DNA of 64,000 nt from Gentiana macrophylla (lineage: Eukaryota > Streptophyta > Magnoliopsida > Gentianales > Gentianaceae). Below, piece after piece: positions 54,690-64,000 of the stretch. Both the position numbers and the translations under genes were made by a program. Where the stretch lies: the NCBI GenBank assembly GCA_026214975.1, contig CM047809.1, positions 25,332,241-25,396,240 on the forward strand. Reading direction: 5' to 3'. Position 1 is the stretch's first letter. Each line of letters begins with the position of its first letter. A model generated the notes under the pieces. That model did no database searches. It was given only the letters and a program-made list of their open reading frames with translations, and was not told where the DNA came from.

Positions 54690-56110
54690 ATTCGTGAATT
54701 CAAGCCCGAGACTCGTTACTTAGAAAATGTTGATTTCAAACACGATATTGATTGACTAGTATTGAATTCAAGTCCGATGCTCGTTACTTAGGCAATTGTT
54801 GATTTCAAACTTGATATTGATTGATCGATGTTGAATTCAAGCCCGATGCTCGTTACTTAGTGAAATGTTGATTTCAAACTCGGGATTGATTGATCATTAT
54901 TGAATTCAAGCCGAGACTCGTTTTAGAAATTATTGATTTCAAACTCAAGATTGATTGATCATTATTGAATTCAAACCCGATGCTCGTTACTTAGGCAATT
55001 GTTGATTTCAAACTCGAGATTGATTGATTAGTATTTAATTCAAGTCTGATGCTCGTTACTTAGTCAAATGTTGATTTCAAACACGAGATTGATTGATCAT
55101 TATTGAATTCAAGCCCGAGGCTCGTTACTTAGGCAATTGTTGATTTCAAACTCAAGATTGATTGATCAGTATTGAATTAACGAGTAGTGCTTTTCAAACC
55201 TTAGGCTCGTTAATTTTAAGTCAAATGTTGATTTCAAACTCGAGATTGATTAATGAGTAATGATTTTCAAACCCAAAGCTCGTTACTTTTAAGACAAATG
55301 TTGATTTCAACATCGAGATTGATTAACGATTAGTGATTTTCAAATCTGTGGCTCGTTACTTATAAGTCCATTGTTCATTTCAACCTCGAGATTGATTAAC
55401 GAGTACTGGTCTTCAATCCCGAGGATCGTTACTAGCTTATATGTCAAATGTTGATTTCAAACTCGAGATTGATTAATGATTCTTGATTTTCAAAACCACT
55501 TGGGCTCGGTACTTATAAGTCAAATGTTGATTTCAAACTCGAGATTGATTAATCAATATTGATTTTCAAACCATATGCTCGATAATAATAAGTCAAATGT
55601 TGATTTCAAACTCGATATTGATTAATAAGTAGTAAATTCAAACTCAATGCTTGTTACTTATAAGTCAAATGTTGATTTCAAACTCGATATTGATTAATAA
55701 GTTGTAAATTCAAACTCAATGCTCGTTACTTATAAGTCCATTGTTCATTTCAACCTCGAGAGATTGATTAACGATCTTATGGTGTTCAATCCGAGGATCG
55801 TTACTTATATATCAAATGTTGATTTCAAACTCGAGATTGATTAATGATTAGTGATTTTCAAAACCTTTAGGCTCGTTACTTATAAGTCAAACTCGAGACT
55901 CGTTACTTATAAGTCAAATGTTGATTTCAAACTCGAGATTCATTAACGAGTAGTGATTTTCAAACCCGATGCTCGTTACTTTTAAGTCAAATGTTGAATT
56001 CAACATCGAGATTGATTAATAAGTAGTAAATTAAAACTCAATCTCGTTACTTACAAGTCAAATGTTGATTTCAAACTCGATATTGATTAACGAGTAGTGA
56101 ATTTAAAATA
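54690..56110. repeat. ~70-bp tandem array in the CACTA element
   Basis: About 19-20 units with the pattern GCTCGTTACTTA, then AATGTTGATTTCAAACTCGA, then GATTGATTAA. The first third has CCGA(G/T)GCTCG and ATTGATTGATC; the last two thirds have TTATAAGTCAAATG, so the array evolved in at least two sub-blocks. It sits between the coding part and the right subterminal repeats. Confidence 0.93.
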
Positions 56111-56234
56111 TTAAATATAATTTTTAGATACAAAAATATAATTATTAAATATTAAATAAAATTTTTAGGTTAAAAATTTGAATTTTAAATATTAAATATA
56201 ATTTTTAATAAAAAAATCATTTTTAATAAAAATT

Positions 56235-56370
56235 TACGTTTGTAGGGACGACGTTTGTCGTCCCATATTATTAAATAAATAAAAATTCAAATTATTTCAT
56301 GAAATTTTTAGGTGGGAAAAAAATTAAAAACAGGAGACGACTTTGTCGTCCCTAAAAAAAAGGAGTAGAT
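56235..56370. repeat. Right subterminal repeats of the CACTA element
   Basis: GGGACGACGTTTGTCGTCCC at 56245-56264 is a near-perfect palindrome, and AGACGACTTTGTCGTCCC at 56335-56352 repeats it. These correspond to the left subterminal motifs. The true 3' terminus was not identified. Confidence 0.7.
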
Positions 56371-56524
56371 GCTGCTTATTTCATTAAGTAGATTAAGTAG
56401 ATTTCATACAAAAGGGTAGATGCTGCTTATTTCATTAATTTACTCAATGAACACAGAAAAATCTTAACACACGATCATCCCTTTTCTCCATGTTTTAAGC
56501 ACCGAGACCTAATCCTATAGACTT

Positions 56525-56880
56525 ATTTTCACCTTCTTTTGCAGGCATTCCATGTCAGTACGTAACTCCTTTGCAAGGACTAGAAGCCCATGCTGTTACT
56601 TAGACAGCTTATTCCCGGGCTTTTGCATATTTAGTGACTATAACTATTGAGATGGTTTGAATTGAGCATATAGTGACTAATCTTAAGTTGAACACATGGG
56701 GTTTTGTGTTGTACAACAATTTATTGTCCTTGATGATGGCTCCCCTGTTTTGGATTATAACTGGGGAGCATATTGATGTATTCACTTCTTTAGTATTGAA
56801 GAAATGTGCTGTTTTGAGCCCTTACTGGAATGACACGTTGAAGTTTCACACGGGTTTCTCGGAATCACAAATTATGTGAG
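56525..56880 (+). pseudogene. Nucleotide-sugar transporter fragment (GONST4/GFT1-like)
   Basis: A continuous frame reads FAYLVTITIEMV, a TGA stop near 56658, then IEHIVTNLKLNTWGFVLYNN and LLSLMMAPLFWIITGEHIDV. This matches, by motif, the central membrane region of plant Golgi GDP-sugar transporters of the GONST4/GFT1 type, where EMVYIKHM-like sequence precedes LNxWGxVLYNNLLSLM. Such proteins carry GDP-fucose or related sugars into the Golgi. Another stop lies upstream (VT*TAYSRA near 56604). A possible 3' splice site TTTTGCAG precedes the block near 56543. Similarity fades after VFTSL; the rest (to 56879) is unlike the family. Only one or two exons are present, so it is a broken fragment. Confidence 0.75.
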
Positions 56881-57049
56881 TAGACAGATTATTATCTCTT
56901 GTACTACTACAATTTATAGGTGAAGTGTATTAGTGATAGACAGTTCATTAATTGGGGTTGTGGTTTTTTTGGTGAACAGGGATTGTGCTAAGCTTCCGGT
57001 TAACCACAATGCTATGGCTCCAGATCACAATCTGAAAGTGATAAACAAT
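56881..57049. other. Short unassigned sequence after the transporter fragment
   Basis: A potential 3' splice site (GGTGAACAG near 56980) precedes a short open stretch, but no family is recognised. Confidence 0.3.
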
Positions 57050-57800
57050 CCCAGCGCTTGGGCCTCTCTCTTCTAACAAACCCACACTAACCAAACAAAA
57101 AAAAAAATCAAGTGTTGGGCCTCTCATCTTATAGGCGCACACTGGCGAGGAGGCGCGTATAAGGAAATATAGTAAGCCTTTCTACTAACACCAATTTGTT
57201 TTAAGATCTGACTGTAGTGACGATCCTAATATGGTATCGTAGCGGGAGTTCATGGATCAATCCTTGCTTCCAACATTGTTTCCCAATTATATTGTGCAAG
57301 TGTTGAAGCTCTTTGTTGGCGCTTGTGTGCCCTTTATATACGCTTGTGTGCCATGTTGGCGAGAGCATTATAAGCGTACACTTGAGGGCGTGTTAAAGGT
57401 GATATAAGGAAATATAATAATGCCTTTCTTAACACCAATTGGTTTTAGATGTCAATGTAGTAACGATCCTAATATAGTATCGAGCGCGAAAGATCACGAG
57501 TTGAACATTTCTTAGCAAGCGTAAAAAAAAAAAAAAAAACAAAAACCAAGTGTTGGGCTCTAACAAACCACACTTCCCAAATCAAAAAAAAAAAAAATTC
57601 AGTGTTGGCGCTCTCCTCTATCACTTCCCAAATCAAAAAAAAAAAATTCAGTGTTGGGCTCTCTCCTCTTATAGGCAATTCAAGTGTTGGCTCTCTCTCA
57701 TCTTATAGGCGCGGCTTGGCGTATATAAGAAATATATAAGCCTTTCTACTAACACCAAATTGGTTTTAATATAACAGTAAAGTGACGATCACAAATAATT
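57050..57800 (+). repeat. Cluster of TRIM-like LTR fragments
   Basis: The unit TGTTGGGCCTCTCATCTTATAGGC...CCTTTCTACTAACACCAATT...GTGACGATCCTAATA occurs three times (ending near 57231, 57475 and 57800) with extra 5' fragments (TGTTGGGCTCTAACAAACC) at 57552, 57604 and 57650. The first copy (57113-57231) is followed by TGGTATCGTAGC, close to a tRNA-Met primer-binding site. Very short LTRs with a primer site and no coding fit TRIM elements, here in tandem or nested remnants with A-rich separators. Confidence 0.6.
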
Positions 57801-58506
57801 ACTGCTACCTTAATTGCGGTATGTAGAGTAACATTTGCTAATTCTGAAAAGTTGGTCTTGGAGCTTTCTGTGTTCTCTGTATCTATGTGGCTTTGTTAGC
57901 TAATTAAGTTTGCTGATTTTGGAGTAGCTAGAGTGCAAGTTTATTCTGGAGTTATTATGTATGGCTTCCCTTATCAGTTTGTGTTGATCGCAGGTCCTGC
58001 TGTGTTGATCATTTTGCCCTGATTAGATCGTTTCCGCTCTTGCTGGCCATTCTGTTTTGCATGCCTTTCGGTGTGCAGTGCTCCGATGTATAAATGGTTA
58101 CTCTGTGAGTATTGAAAGCGTTTTGTTCTTCATGAAATTGAAACTGTGTATAAGTGCTTTTTGCTTGATTGATACATAAAATCTTACCGCCTCGAATCAG
58201 AACAAAATGTTCCTCCGTAGACTATAATTTCTGCAGTTCTCACGTTTCCTTTTATTTTTGTTTGGAAGTTCAGCCAGTCACCTGACAAAACTCACCACTC
58301 CCATTTATTTATATTTCCAATTTCTGGAAATTAGGAAGAACCCTGTTTCAGTTTTTAGAAAAACTTTGCCTTATCAACTACAAAGATTGGATTTTTTTGT
58401 GGGCTCTGTTTTTTTCCAGCTTTCCTGAGGAAACATGAAGATATCTTTACCATTTAAGCTAAAAAGATTTGATTTTTACTGGTGGGGTTTACAGTTGATT
58501 CCTGTA
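57801..58506. other. Non-coding sequence before the glucanase fragment
   Basis: T-rich, intron- or leader-like sequence with no open frame. May be the 5' region of the GH17 fragment that follows. Confidence 0.4.
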
Positions 58507-58731
58507 ATGTCAAGGAGCAGCAGATTTGGTTTAGCTTTTTATTGCTTAATATTCTTAATGGGTTTTGGAGTAATAATCTTGTGCATTTAAGGGCTTGGTA
58601 TAAATTGGGGTACTCAGGCAACCCACAAGTTACCACCTAAAGTGGTGGTTCAAATGTTAAAAGTCAATGGAATAACAAAAGTGAAGCTTTTTGATTCAGA
58701 TGCATTGACCATGAATGCTAGTGATATGTAA
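58507..58731 (+). pseudogene. Beta-1,3-glucanase (GH17) 5' fragment
   Basis: ATG at 58507 opens a hydrophobic signal-peptide-like stretch (FGLAFYCLIFLMGFGVIILC), then an in-frame TAA at 58588-58590, then [20 protein letters not shown] and [17 protein letters not shown], the N-terminal motif of plant GH17 glucan endo-1,3-beta-glucosidases (GxNWGT...LF D). It ends at TAA 58729-58731, well before the catalytic glutamates. GH17 enzymes cut beta-1,3-glucan (callose) in the cell wall. Here only ~45 residues of the mature enzyme remain and a Copia fragment follows within 100 bp. The stop suggests relaxed constraint. Confidence 0.8.
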
Positions 58732-58819
58732 ATATTTTTGGATAATATTCTTACATGATGGTTTATGTATACGTTGACCTTTGAGGTCATTTCGGTTGTA
58801 TAGCGTCAATTAAATGTTC

Positions 58820-59212
58820 CCTCTTCCAGTGATTCCCCATATTCTGTTTGTTCGGATTGTCTATTAGCTAAATGTCATCGTCTATGTTTATCCTCCACAT
58901 CATTTACCTCTAGTAACCCTTTGGATTTGATTTATGAAGATGTTTGGGGACCCTGTGCCGATGCTTCAAATTATGGCTCACGATATTACGTTTAATTTTT
59001 GGATGATTGCACTAAATATATTTGGTTCTATCGTATTACGTTAAAGTTTTGTGCGGAGCATGTATTTTATATTTTTCAAGCGCTTGTTGAACGCCTCTTT
59101 GACACTAAAATCAAGACAGTTCAAACTGATCGGGGCGGTGAATTTCAAAGGTTGCATGGTTATTTTTCTCGTACTCGTATTACTTACCAACTTGCGTATG
59201 CACCGACGATGA
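58820..59212 (+). pseudogene. Copia D integrase fragment
   Basis: Reads CSDCLLAKCHRLCL (the second half of the integrase zinc site), LDLIYEDVWGPCADAS (first catalytic Asp), then after a stop FLDDCTKYIWFYRITLK and IKTVQTDRGGEF (second Asp). It breaks off at TYQLAYAPT, just before the region that should hold the catalytic Glu, where the Athila-like sequence begins. The matching second part of this element is at 62270-63650. Confidence 0.82.
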
Positions 59213-59224
59213 GAGTCAACTTTA

Positions 59225-60790
59225 CTTATGTTTTGGTGCGTGTTTTAACCCCGTTTACAACTCTTTTGGCTCATTCTGGTAGTTTTAGATCCATTATAGG
59301 GTAAAATCACATTCTTGCACACTCACTTATAGGTGAACCATCACATTGATGGAAAACCTCGGCATTTTACAATGTTTTTACCCTTATCGAGACCTATTTA
59401 TCTTGTGGAATTATGCTCGGTATGTGTCCGAATGTTGTGATACAGAAATAGGTGACTCGTGAACCCGGAAGTTAAGGAACGAGGCTTAGAAAGACGAAAC
59501 CGAAGCCGGGAATGGAAATGGATCAAAAGTGGTTGGTGCATTCACCATATGTTCACTTCATTATTTGATCCAAGATACAAGCAATTTATGGACTCGTGGT
59601 CTTCATGAAAGTTGTAGAAAATTCAATGAGATTTCCAACGCCTTTGAATCACTCAAATCGAGGGCTACACGCAAAGTTATGGTCAATTTATCAAAGACAA
59701 TCTATTACCGAACCACATTGCCGAGCCGAGCTTGAGCAACTCGGCTCGTTATGCGTTTTCACCACAAAAGCGGGATATCCTGCTGAACTCTCATTCTCCC
59801 TTTTTCCCAAAACCCTTAGTCACCATTCTCTTCTTCCCTTCACCCTTAGATTAATTTATACACCTAATTTACTTAGATTAAGCTCAAATTAGCTTAGATT
59901 CTTAGCTCAACTCTTGAATTTTGGTGTGTTTTGGATCTTCTTCTTCCCCAAAGTGACATGGGTGTTGTTGAAGCTTGGAGAACATCAACTCTCTCGTTTT
60001 TTTGGGTAATTGATTTCGTTTTCTTCTCATTTCATGGGTTTAATTTCTTGTTTGATTCTTGCTTTTGTAGTTGTAATGAGTAGCTAATTACTACATAGCT
60101 AAATCATGTGATAGTTGAAGAAATCACCCTCTAGTTGATTAATTGGGGTTGGGTAGTGTTTAATTGTTGTTATATCGATGAATTCATGTCTTAAAACTTG
60201 TTCTTAATACGTGAATTAGTTTGATCACCTAGTTCATGAAGTCACACACCACTTTTATAAACGTATGTTGCGAAGGGGTGTGGGAAAGGGGGTTTGAAGA
60301 TCGTTATCTACAATTGACTGAGTTTCTTAGATCGATTGGGTAACGAGGTTTGTCGGTGTAATCGAGCGACTCTGAGAGCGTTTATCTTGTTTCGTCCGAT
60401 TAAATCCTTAAAGCGGATTTGTTGAACCGTGCATAGGGTATTAGGTTGTTGCATGGCGTCTAGTACTATCTTAGGAGTTTGCACTCATAAACGAGTTGAT
60501 ATAAGCATTAGGATGGTTGGTTGGTAGTTTCCATTCCCAAATAATCGATTAGAGGGTGAAAGTATTCAATTGGATCGTGATTTGGCTATGCCTCTATCTC
60601 TCTTTATCTCTAGTTTAAATATCGTTTTAGCATAATCAAAACTTGAACAAACTTGATTAGCCTAAACTAAGTATGAGAATGACTTTGGTATTCGATTGAT
60701 TCCTCGTGGGATACGACCTTGCTCTCCACTATAGTGCTTCCGACCCGGTACTCTGCCGGTTAAGGTTGGTCGTTACTATTTTGGTCATCA
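59225..60790 (+). repeat. 5' LTR of the second Athila-like element
   Basis: The left edge is approximate. The right edge GGTCATCA is fixed by the primer-binding site. The sequence is a different family from the LTR at 29450-31138. Frames inside (59529-59892) are overlapping and not convincing. Confidence 0.6.
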
Positions 60791-60797
60791 AGTTTTC

Positions 60798-60814
60798 TGG
60801 CGCCGTTGCGGGGA
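60798..60814 (+). promoter_or_regulatory. Athila-type primer-binding site
   Basis: TGGCGCCGTTGCGGGGA, seven bases after the LTR end; one base short of the TGGCGCCGTTGCCGGGGA consensus. Confidence 0.9.
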
Positions 60815-60949
60815 TTAATCGATATCTCTTAAGTCATTGGAAGACTTAGGCTTAGGTTGTTTTATTTCTTTTGTTTTTTTTTTTGATGTTGAATTTTTGT
60901 TGAAAAGTCACACCATCTACTATGGTAGTGGTGGTGACTAGATACCTTG

Positions 60950-61681
60950 ATTGTGTTCTTGTTTTCCCTTGAATTGCGGTGTATGGATCCATTATGGTCA
61001 TGAGGCTCTTCTCCCTACTCTTTTGGAGGCTTTAATTTCAGTGCTATGGGTTTTGGATTCCAACCATATTATCAGTTCAACTCATACACATTACCATACA
61101 ACAATGAGTGGGAGAGTCATTCAAATTCTCAGTTTCAACACCCCGGTGCATATTTGCAATATGCTCAACATCCACAAATACCTCTTCCTCCATAAAAGAG
61201 CTCAACCGACATCCTCTTGGAGCAAATCAATGAGATTTTGCAAGAGCAAGGCCGGACTTTGCAAAAGCATAGTCGGGAATTGAGGGACATTAGAACAAAT
61301 GCCAACAACACTACCACCACTCTTCAGCCGGCAATAAAGAGTTTGGTGAACCGGGTAGAGCAATTGATTGTGAAGAGGAACGTTGCGATGAGTGCTAAAA
61401 ATGATGATATTCTATTTGCTCCACCGTCAACTTTTGAGATAATCACCCATCACGAGTGTTATGGAGAAGGTATGAATCATCCTACTAGTGAATCATTTAT
61501 TCCTTCTCCTTTGAGCCTTATTGAAAGAATTGTGGTGGTGGATCACATTGAATATGTTGATGTTGTAGTTGAGCCAAAATTTTATTGTTTGGTGTTTGAA
61601 TCTTTGTTACTTGGCATATGCTCTTATTCGGGGAGGTTGAATTCATTGATTTATGCACTGAATTTCTTGAACCAATCATGA
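60950..61681 (+). pseudogene. Gag-like remnant of the second Athila-like element
   Basis: In shifted frames one reads SAMGFGFQPYYQFNSYTLPY, then NNEWESHSNSQFQHPGAYLQ, a Tyr/Gln/Asn-rich stretch of the kind found in the C-terminal part of gags from large plant gypsy elements. The frame 61217-61681 continues with MEQINEILQEQGRTLQKHSR and LRDIRTNANN, predicted coiled coil. No capsid core or zinc knuckle was recognised and no pol follows. Assignment to gag is an inference from composition and from position after the primer-binding site. Confidence 0.5.
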
Positions 61682-62269
61682 TGGTGGGGATTGAGTCCAC
61701 TTGGTTTTCTGCTCTATTTTAGAGGTGTGCTCAATTCTTATGATGTGTGCGAGGGAGGCGCAGCGGTTTGCTCTCCTTTAGTACAACTATCCTTAGCATT
61801 GTTGGGGGTAGAAAGTCGAACTAAGGACTTTAAACTTAGAATGTTTTAGATAGATGTTTTTATTTTTGTTAAAAAATAAAAGTGGATGAAAGTTTTTTTA
61901 ATTTCCATGTTCTTGATGCTATTGAGTAAAAGATGTGCAATTTTTTCTTTCATTCCACTCGTGATTTGTTTCTTTTCCTTTAGTTTCTTAATAAGTCAAG
62001 CCAATGACGCAAAACAAAGGCGTTTGGGGGAGACAACCCACAATTTCTCTGTTTTTGCTTTAGTTTTTGTGCTAGGAGTGGTCTATGGTGATACTTTGGG
62101 GGTATGGGTACCTTTTTGAGTGGTTCTTCTTCGATCCGTTGTTGGCTCGTATCTTTTTGCATGGATTTTGTTTTACTTGTTTGATTGTTATTGCATTGCA
62201 TGTGCCCCGAGTCGGTTCCTTTTTGGTTTCATATGATCGTGTATGTGACTTTGGGCGCTTTTATTATAT
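61682..62269. other. Non-coding tail of the second Athila-like element
   Basis: T-rich, with GGGGGAGACAACCC near 62027. The small frames on both strands (61886-62119, 61980-62201) have no recognisable content. The junction back into Copia sequence lies between about 62130 and 62290. Confidence 0.4.
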
Positions 62270-63241
62270 CTCGATACTTAGTTGCTATAACCGAACTCAA
62301 CCACCTCACTCACCCGATGACTACCCGATCCACCCCACTCTCTCATGCCCAAACACTTACCCAACGACTTCATCTCCTCACCACCACCTGCGCTCCACAC
62401 AACACTACCACCTCCTCACCTACAACCCAACCCACAAGTTACTCTAAGGCCTCTCGTTATCCCGAATGGCGTGCAACCATGAGGGTGAATTTTTAGCCCT
62501 TATAAACAATAAAACATGGATGCTTGCCTATCCACCGTCTTGTGCTAATATTATTGGGTGTAATGGGAGTATCGTATCAAATCTAATTAAGTAAGGACAT
62601 ATTGAGCGGTATGAAGCTCAACTTGTTGCCAAAGGCTTTAATCAAACCAAGGCATGGATTTTCATGACACTTTCAGCCCGGAGGTTAAGCTTGTAATTAT
62701 TCGTATTTTTCTCACATTATCTCTTACTCAAAGATTGGCCCACACGGCGATTGGACATACAAAACGCATTTTTACATGGCTTGACGAGAGGCAGGTTATA
62801 TGGCCCAACCACTCAGGTTATACTCACTCGGACTCTCCCACATATATTTGTAAATTGAACCGCAGATCATATGGTTTATGGCACGTCCCTTGTGTTTGGT
62901 TCTCTCAGCTCACCCAACATGTGCTTCATCTGGGCTTTCGTGCTAGCTCTGCTGACTCATCTATGCTTATTTACGTTGACGACATCATTATTACTGGCTC
63001 TTCTTCCCAGGTTGTGTCTGATTTGGTTCGCGCACTATCTACTGCTTTTTCAGTCAATGATTTAGGTCCGCTCTCTAATTTCTTGGGTATTGAAGCTTGT
63101 TGGATAGATACATGTATTTTTTTATCCCAGCACAAATATATCTTTGAACTGCTATTAAAGGCCGGGATGCAAGATTCCCGGCCGTGCCTACTACGCCTAT
63201 GGTGTTTCTCTCTTCTCTCGGTACAAGGGCCTTCCTTTTGA
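62270..63241 (+). pseudogene. Copia D linker and reverse transcriptase
   Basis: Begins in the integrase-RT linker with HPMTTRSTPLSHAQ (about 62310-62350), then YPEWRATMRVNF and INNKTWMLAYPPSCANIIG-like, RYEAQLVAKGFNQT and DFHDTFSPEVKLVIIRI. The polymerase box LIYVDDIIITGSSSQVV lies at about 62967-63017, followed by FSVNDLGPLSNFLGIEA and QDSRPCLL. The block between ASSADSSM and LIYVDD is shorter than normal, indicating a small deletion. The frame from 62654 is open for 195 codons, but stops before it and a frameshift after it make it non-functional. Confidence 0.85.
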
Positions 63242-63655
63242 GCACCCTCGACTTTACCGTATGATTATGGGTCTTCAGATTATGCCAGCCCCACACGCCC
63301 GGATATTTCTTTTGCGGGCACAAATTTAGTAAATATATGCATGCTCCCTCAGTTGATCACATGCAAGCCGTCAAGCCCATCCTTCCGTATCTTCAGGGTA
63401 ATTTTTCAGATGGGCTATACCTTTCGGCTTGTTCACCCACTTGGCTTTATGCCTTCTCTGATTCTGGTTGGGATTCTAATCCATATGAACGTCGCTCCAT
63501 TGGTGGTTAATGTGTCATTCTTGGCTCTAATCTTCTCAGTTGGTCTTGCAAACAACAATTTACCATTGTCAAGAGCAGCACTGAGGCTGAATACAAGTCG
63601 ACGGAGGAAGCCTAACTTGGTACGAGCTCGGCTCGTTTAGTGTAGCTCGCATTCC
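63242..63655 (+). pseudogene. Copia D RNase H
   Basis: Spread over frames: RPDISFAGTN-type near 63298-63325, YLSACSPTWLYAFSDSDWD (pieced; first catalytic Asp) near 63415-63475, the RRSIGGxCVILGSNLLSWSC region near 63490-63550 and QFTIVKSSTEAEYKS (catalytic Glu) near 63555-63600. Past about 63655 the RNase H similarity fades. It ends copia D's recognisable coding. Confidence 0.7.
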
Positions 63656-64000
63656 TTTCTTGCTCGTCAAGTTTAATTGTTCTTCGTTAAGTTACTTGCA
63701 TCCTATATGTTGACTACTCATTGTAATTCTAAAATCATCAATGAAAATATGTTTCTTCCTTACACTAAATATATTGTACATGGATCAGATCCATATAAAT
63801 AAATTCCGAGATATAACCTGAACAACAATAATATAAAACAAAGGTAATCAGAGGAAAATAAAATTGAGACGAAGCACCGGAATTGATCAGATTTAGGGAA
63901 AATAATTTGTATATTATTCACACATTGTCAAGAGTAGACACAAGAGTATATATAGTGGCTATACAGATATTCCGAAATGTCTACAATTATGGGGATACAA
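63656..64000 (-). other. Possible LTR edge running off the window
   Basis: On the minus strand a TATATATACTC box (near 63940) is followed by a T-rich transcript-like region and GGTTATATCTCGG, resembling the U3-R-U5 of a Copia LTR read leftwards. The palindrome ATGGATCAGATCCAT lies at 63779-63793. No partner is in the window, so this is tentative. Confidence 0.3.

Larger units (their letters stand above)
49333..56370 (-). mobile_element. CACTA (En/Spm) transposon, right end unresolved
   Basis: The left terminus is CACTACTACAATTACACT at 49333. Subterminal repeats with a GGGACGACA(A)TGT core recur at 49365-49820, 54560-54600 and 56245-56352 in both orientations, the usual architecture of CACTA ends. 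A minus-strand gene with Ptta/En-Spm motifs lies inside. The expected CACTA-type inverted terminus was not found at the right; similarity ends near 56370, next to a duplicated GTAGATGCTGCTTATTTCAT. The 3-bp duplication could not be tested. The element is about 7 kb and lacks a recognised TNP2-type transposase, so probably non-autonomous. Confidence 0.72.
59213..62269 (+). mobile_element. Athila-like LTR and gag region inserted in copia D
   Basis: A ~1.55-kb LTR ends GGTCATCA at 60790 and is followed by the Athila-type primer-binding site. Downstream is a gag-like remnant and non-coding DNA including GTTTGGGGGAGACAACCC near 62020, a purine-rich 3' motif. No 3' LTR was found before Copia sequence resumes, and no target duplication could be fixed at either edge. 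It is therefore a truncated copy, plus orientation, interrupting copia D between integrase and RT. Confidence 0.65.

Noticed and set aside
56960..57142. A further transporter exon after the GONST4-like block
   Set aside because: A plausible splice site exists but the translated sequence does not resemble the next part of that family.

Overview
The window is nuclear DNA of a flowering plant, probably a dicot (lineage not determinable here). It is almost entirely nested transposable elements: Copia, Tekay-like, Athila-like and Tat-like LTR retrotransposons, hAT-like and CACTA elements, and an Emigrant/Lemi1-type pogo element. The only host-like coding sequence is two short broken pieces, one resembling a nucleotide-sugar transporter and one a plant GH17 beta-1,3-glucanase. 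No intact cellular gene, rRNA, tRNA or CRISPR array was seen. The setting looks like gene-poor, pericentromere-like chromatin.

Layout. (1) 1-4156: a LINE ORF1-like (DUF4283) pseudogene split by three hAT-type elements; one has a perfect 8-bp target duplication. (2) 4157-20962: a Copia element (TSD AGAAG) whose 3' LTR was hit by a Tekay-like chromovirus (10042-20782, minus, TSD CAAGG/TAAGG), itself interrupted at the protease active site by a ~2 kb solo-LTR-like sequence. (3) 20963-28892: AT-rich DNA, a Copia 3' remnant, and a minus-strand Copia (22959-28450, TSD ATGAC). (4) 28893-42636: a minus-strand Copia (TSD GGGTG) whose RNase H region holds an Athila-like element (29450-39520, TSD AGAAT) that kept gag and protease but lost the rest of pol; that element carries a solo LTR (31267-32940, TSD CATAT). 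(5) 42942-45710: a pogo transposon with a MITE in its transposase (TSD GTGAGCAT). (6) 45847-49210: a gag-only, Tat-like non-autonomous element with a ~98-bp tandem array. (7) 49333 to ~56370: a CACTA element with a Ptta/En-Spm-type gene, subterminal GACGAC repeats and a ~70-bp tandem array. (8) 56500-64000: host gene relics, a TRIM-like repeat cluster, and a degraded Copia interrupted by an Athila-like LTR and gag region.

The genes do not form a host pathway. Their order is a record of insertion, LTR-LTR recombination and internal deletion. Almost every coding region has frameshifts or stops, so essentially all are called pseudogenes. Boundaries given with target duplications are firm; others are approximate. 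Lineage names rest on motifs read by eye.
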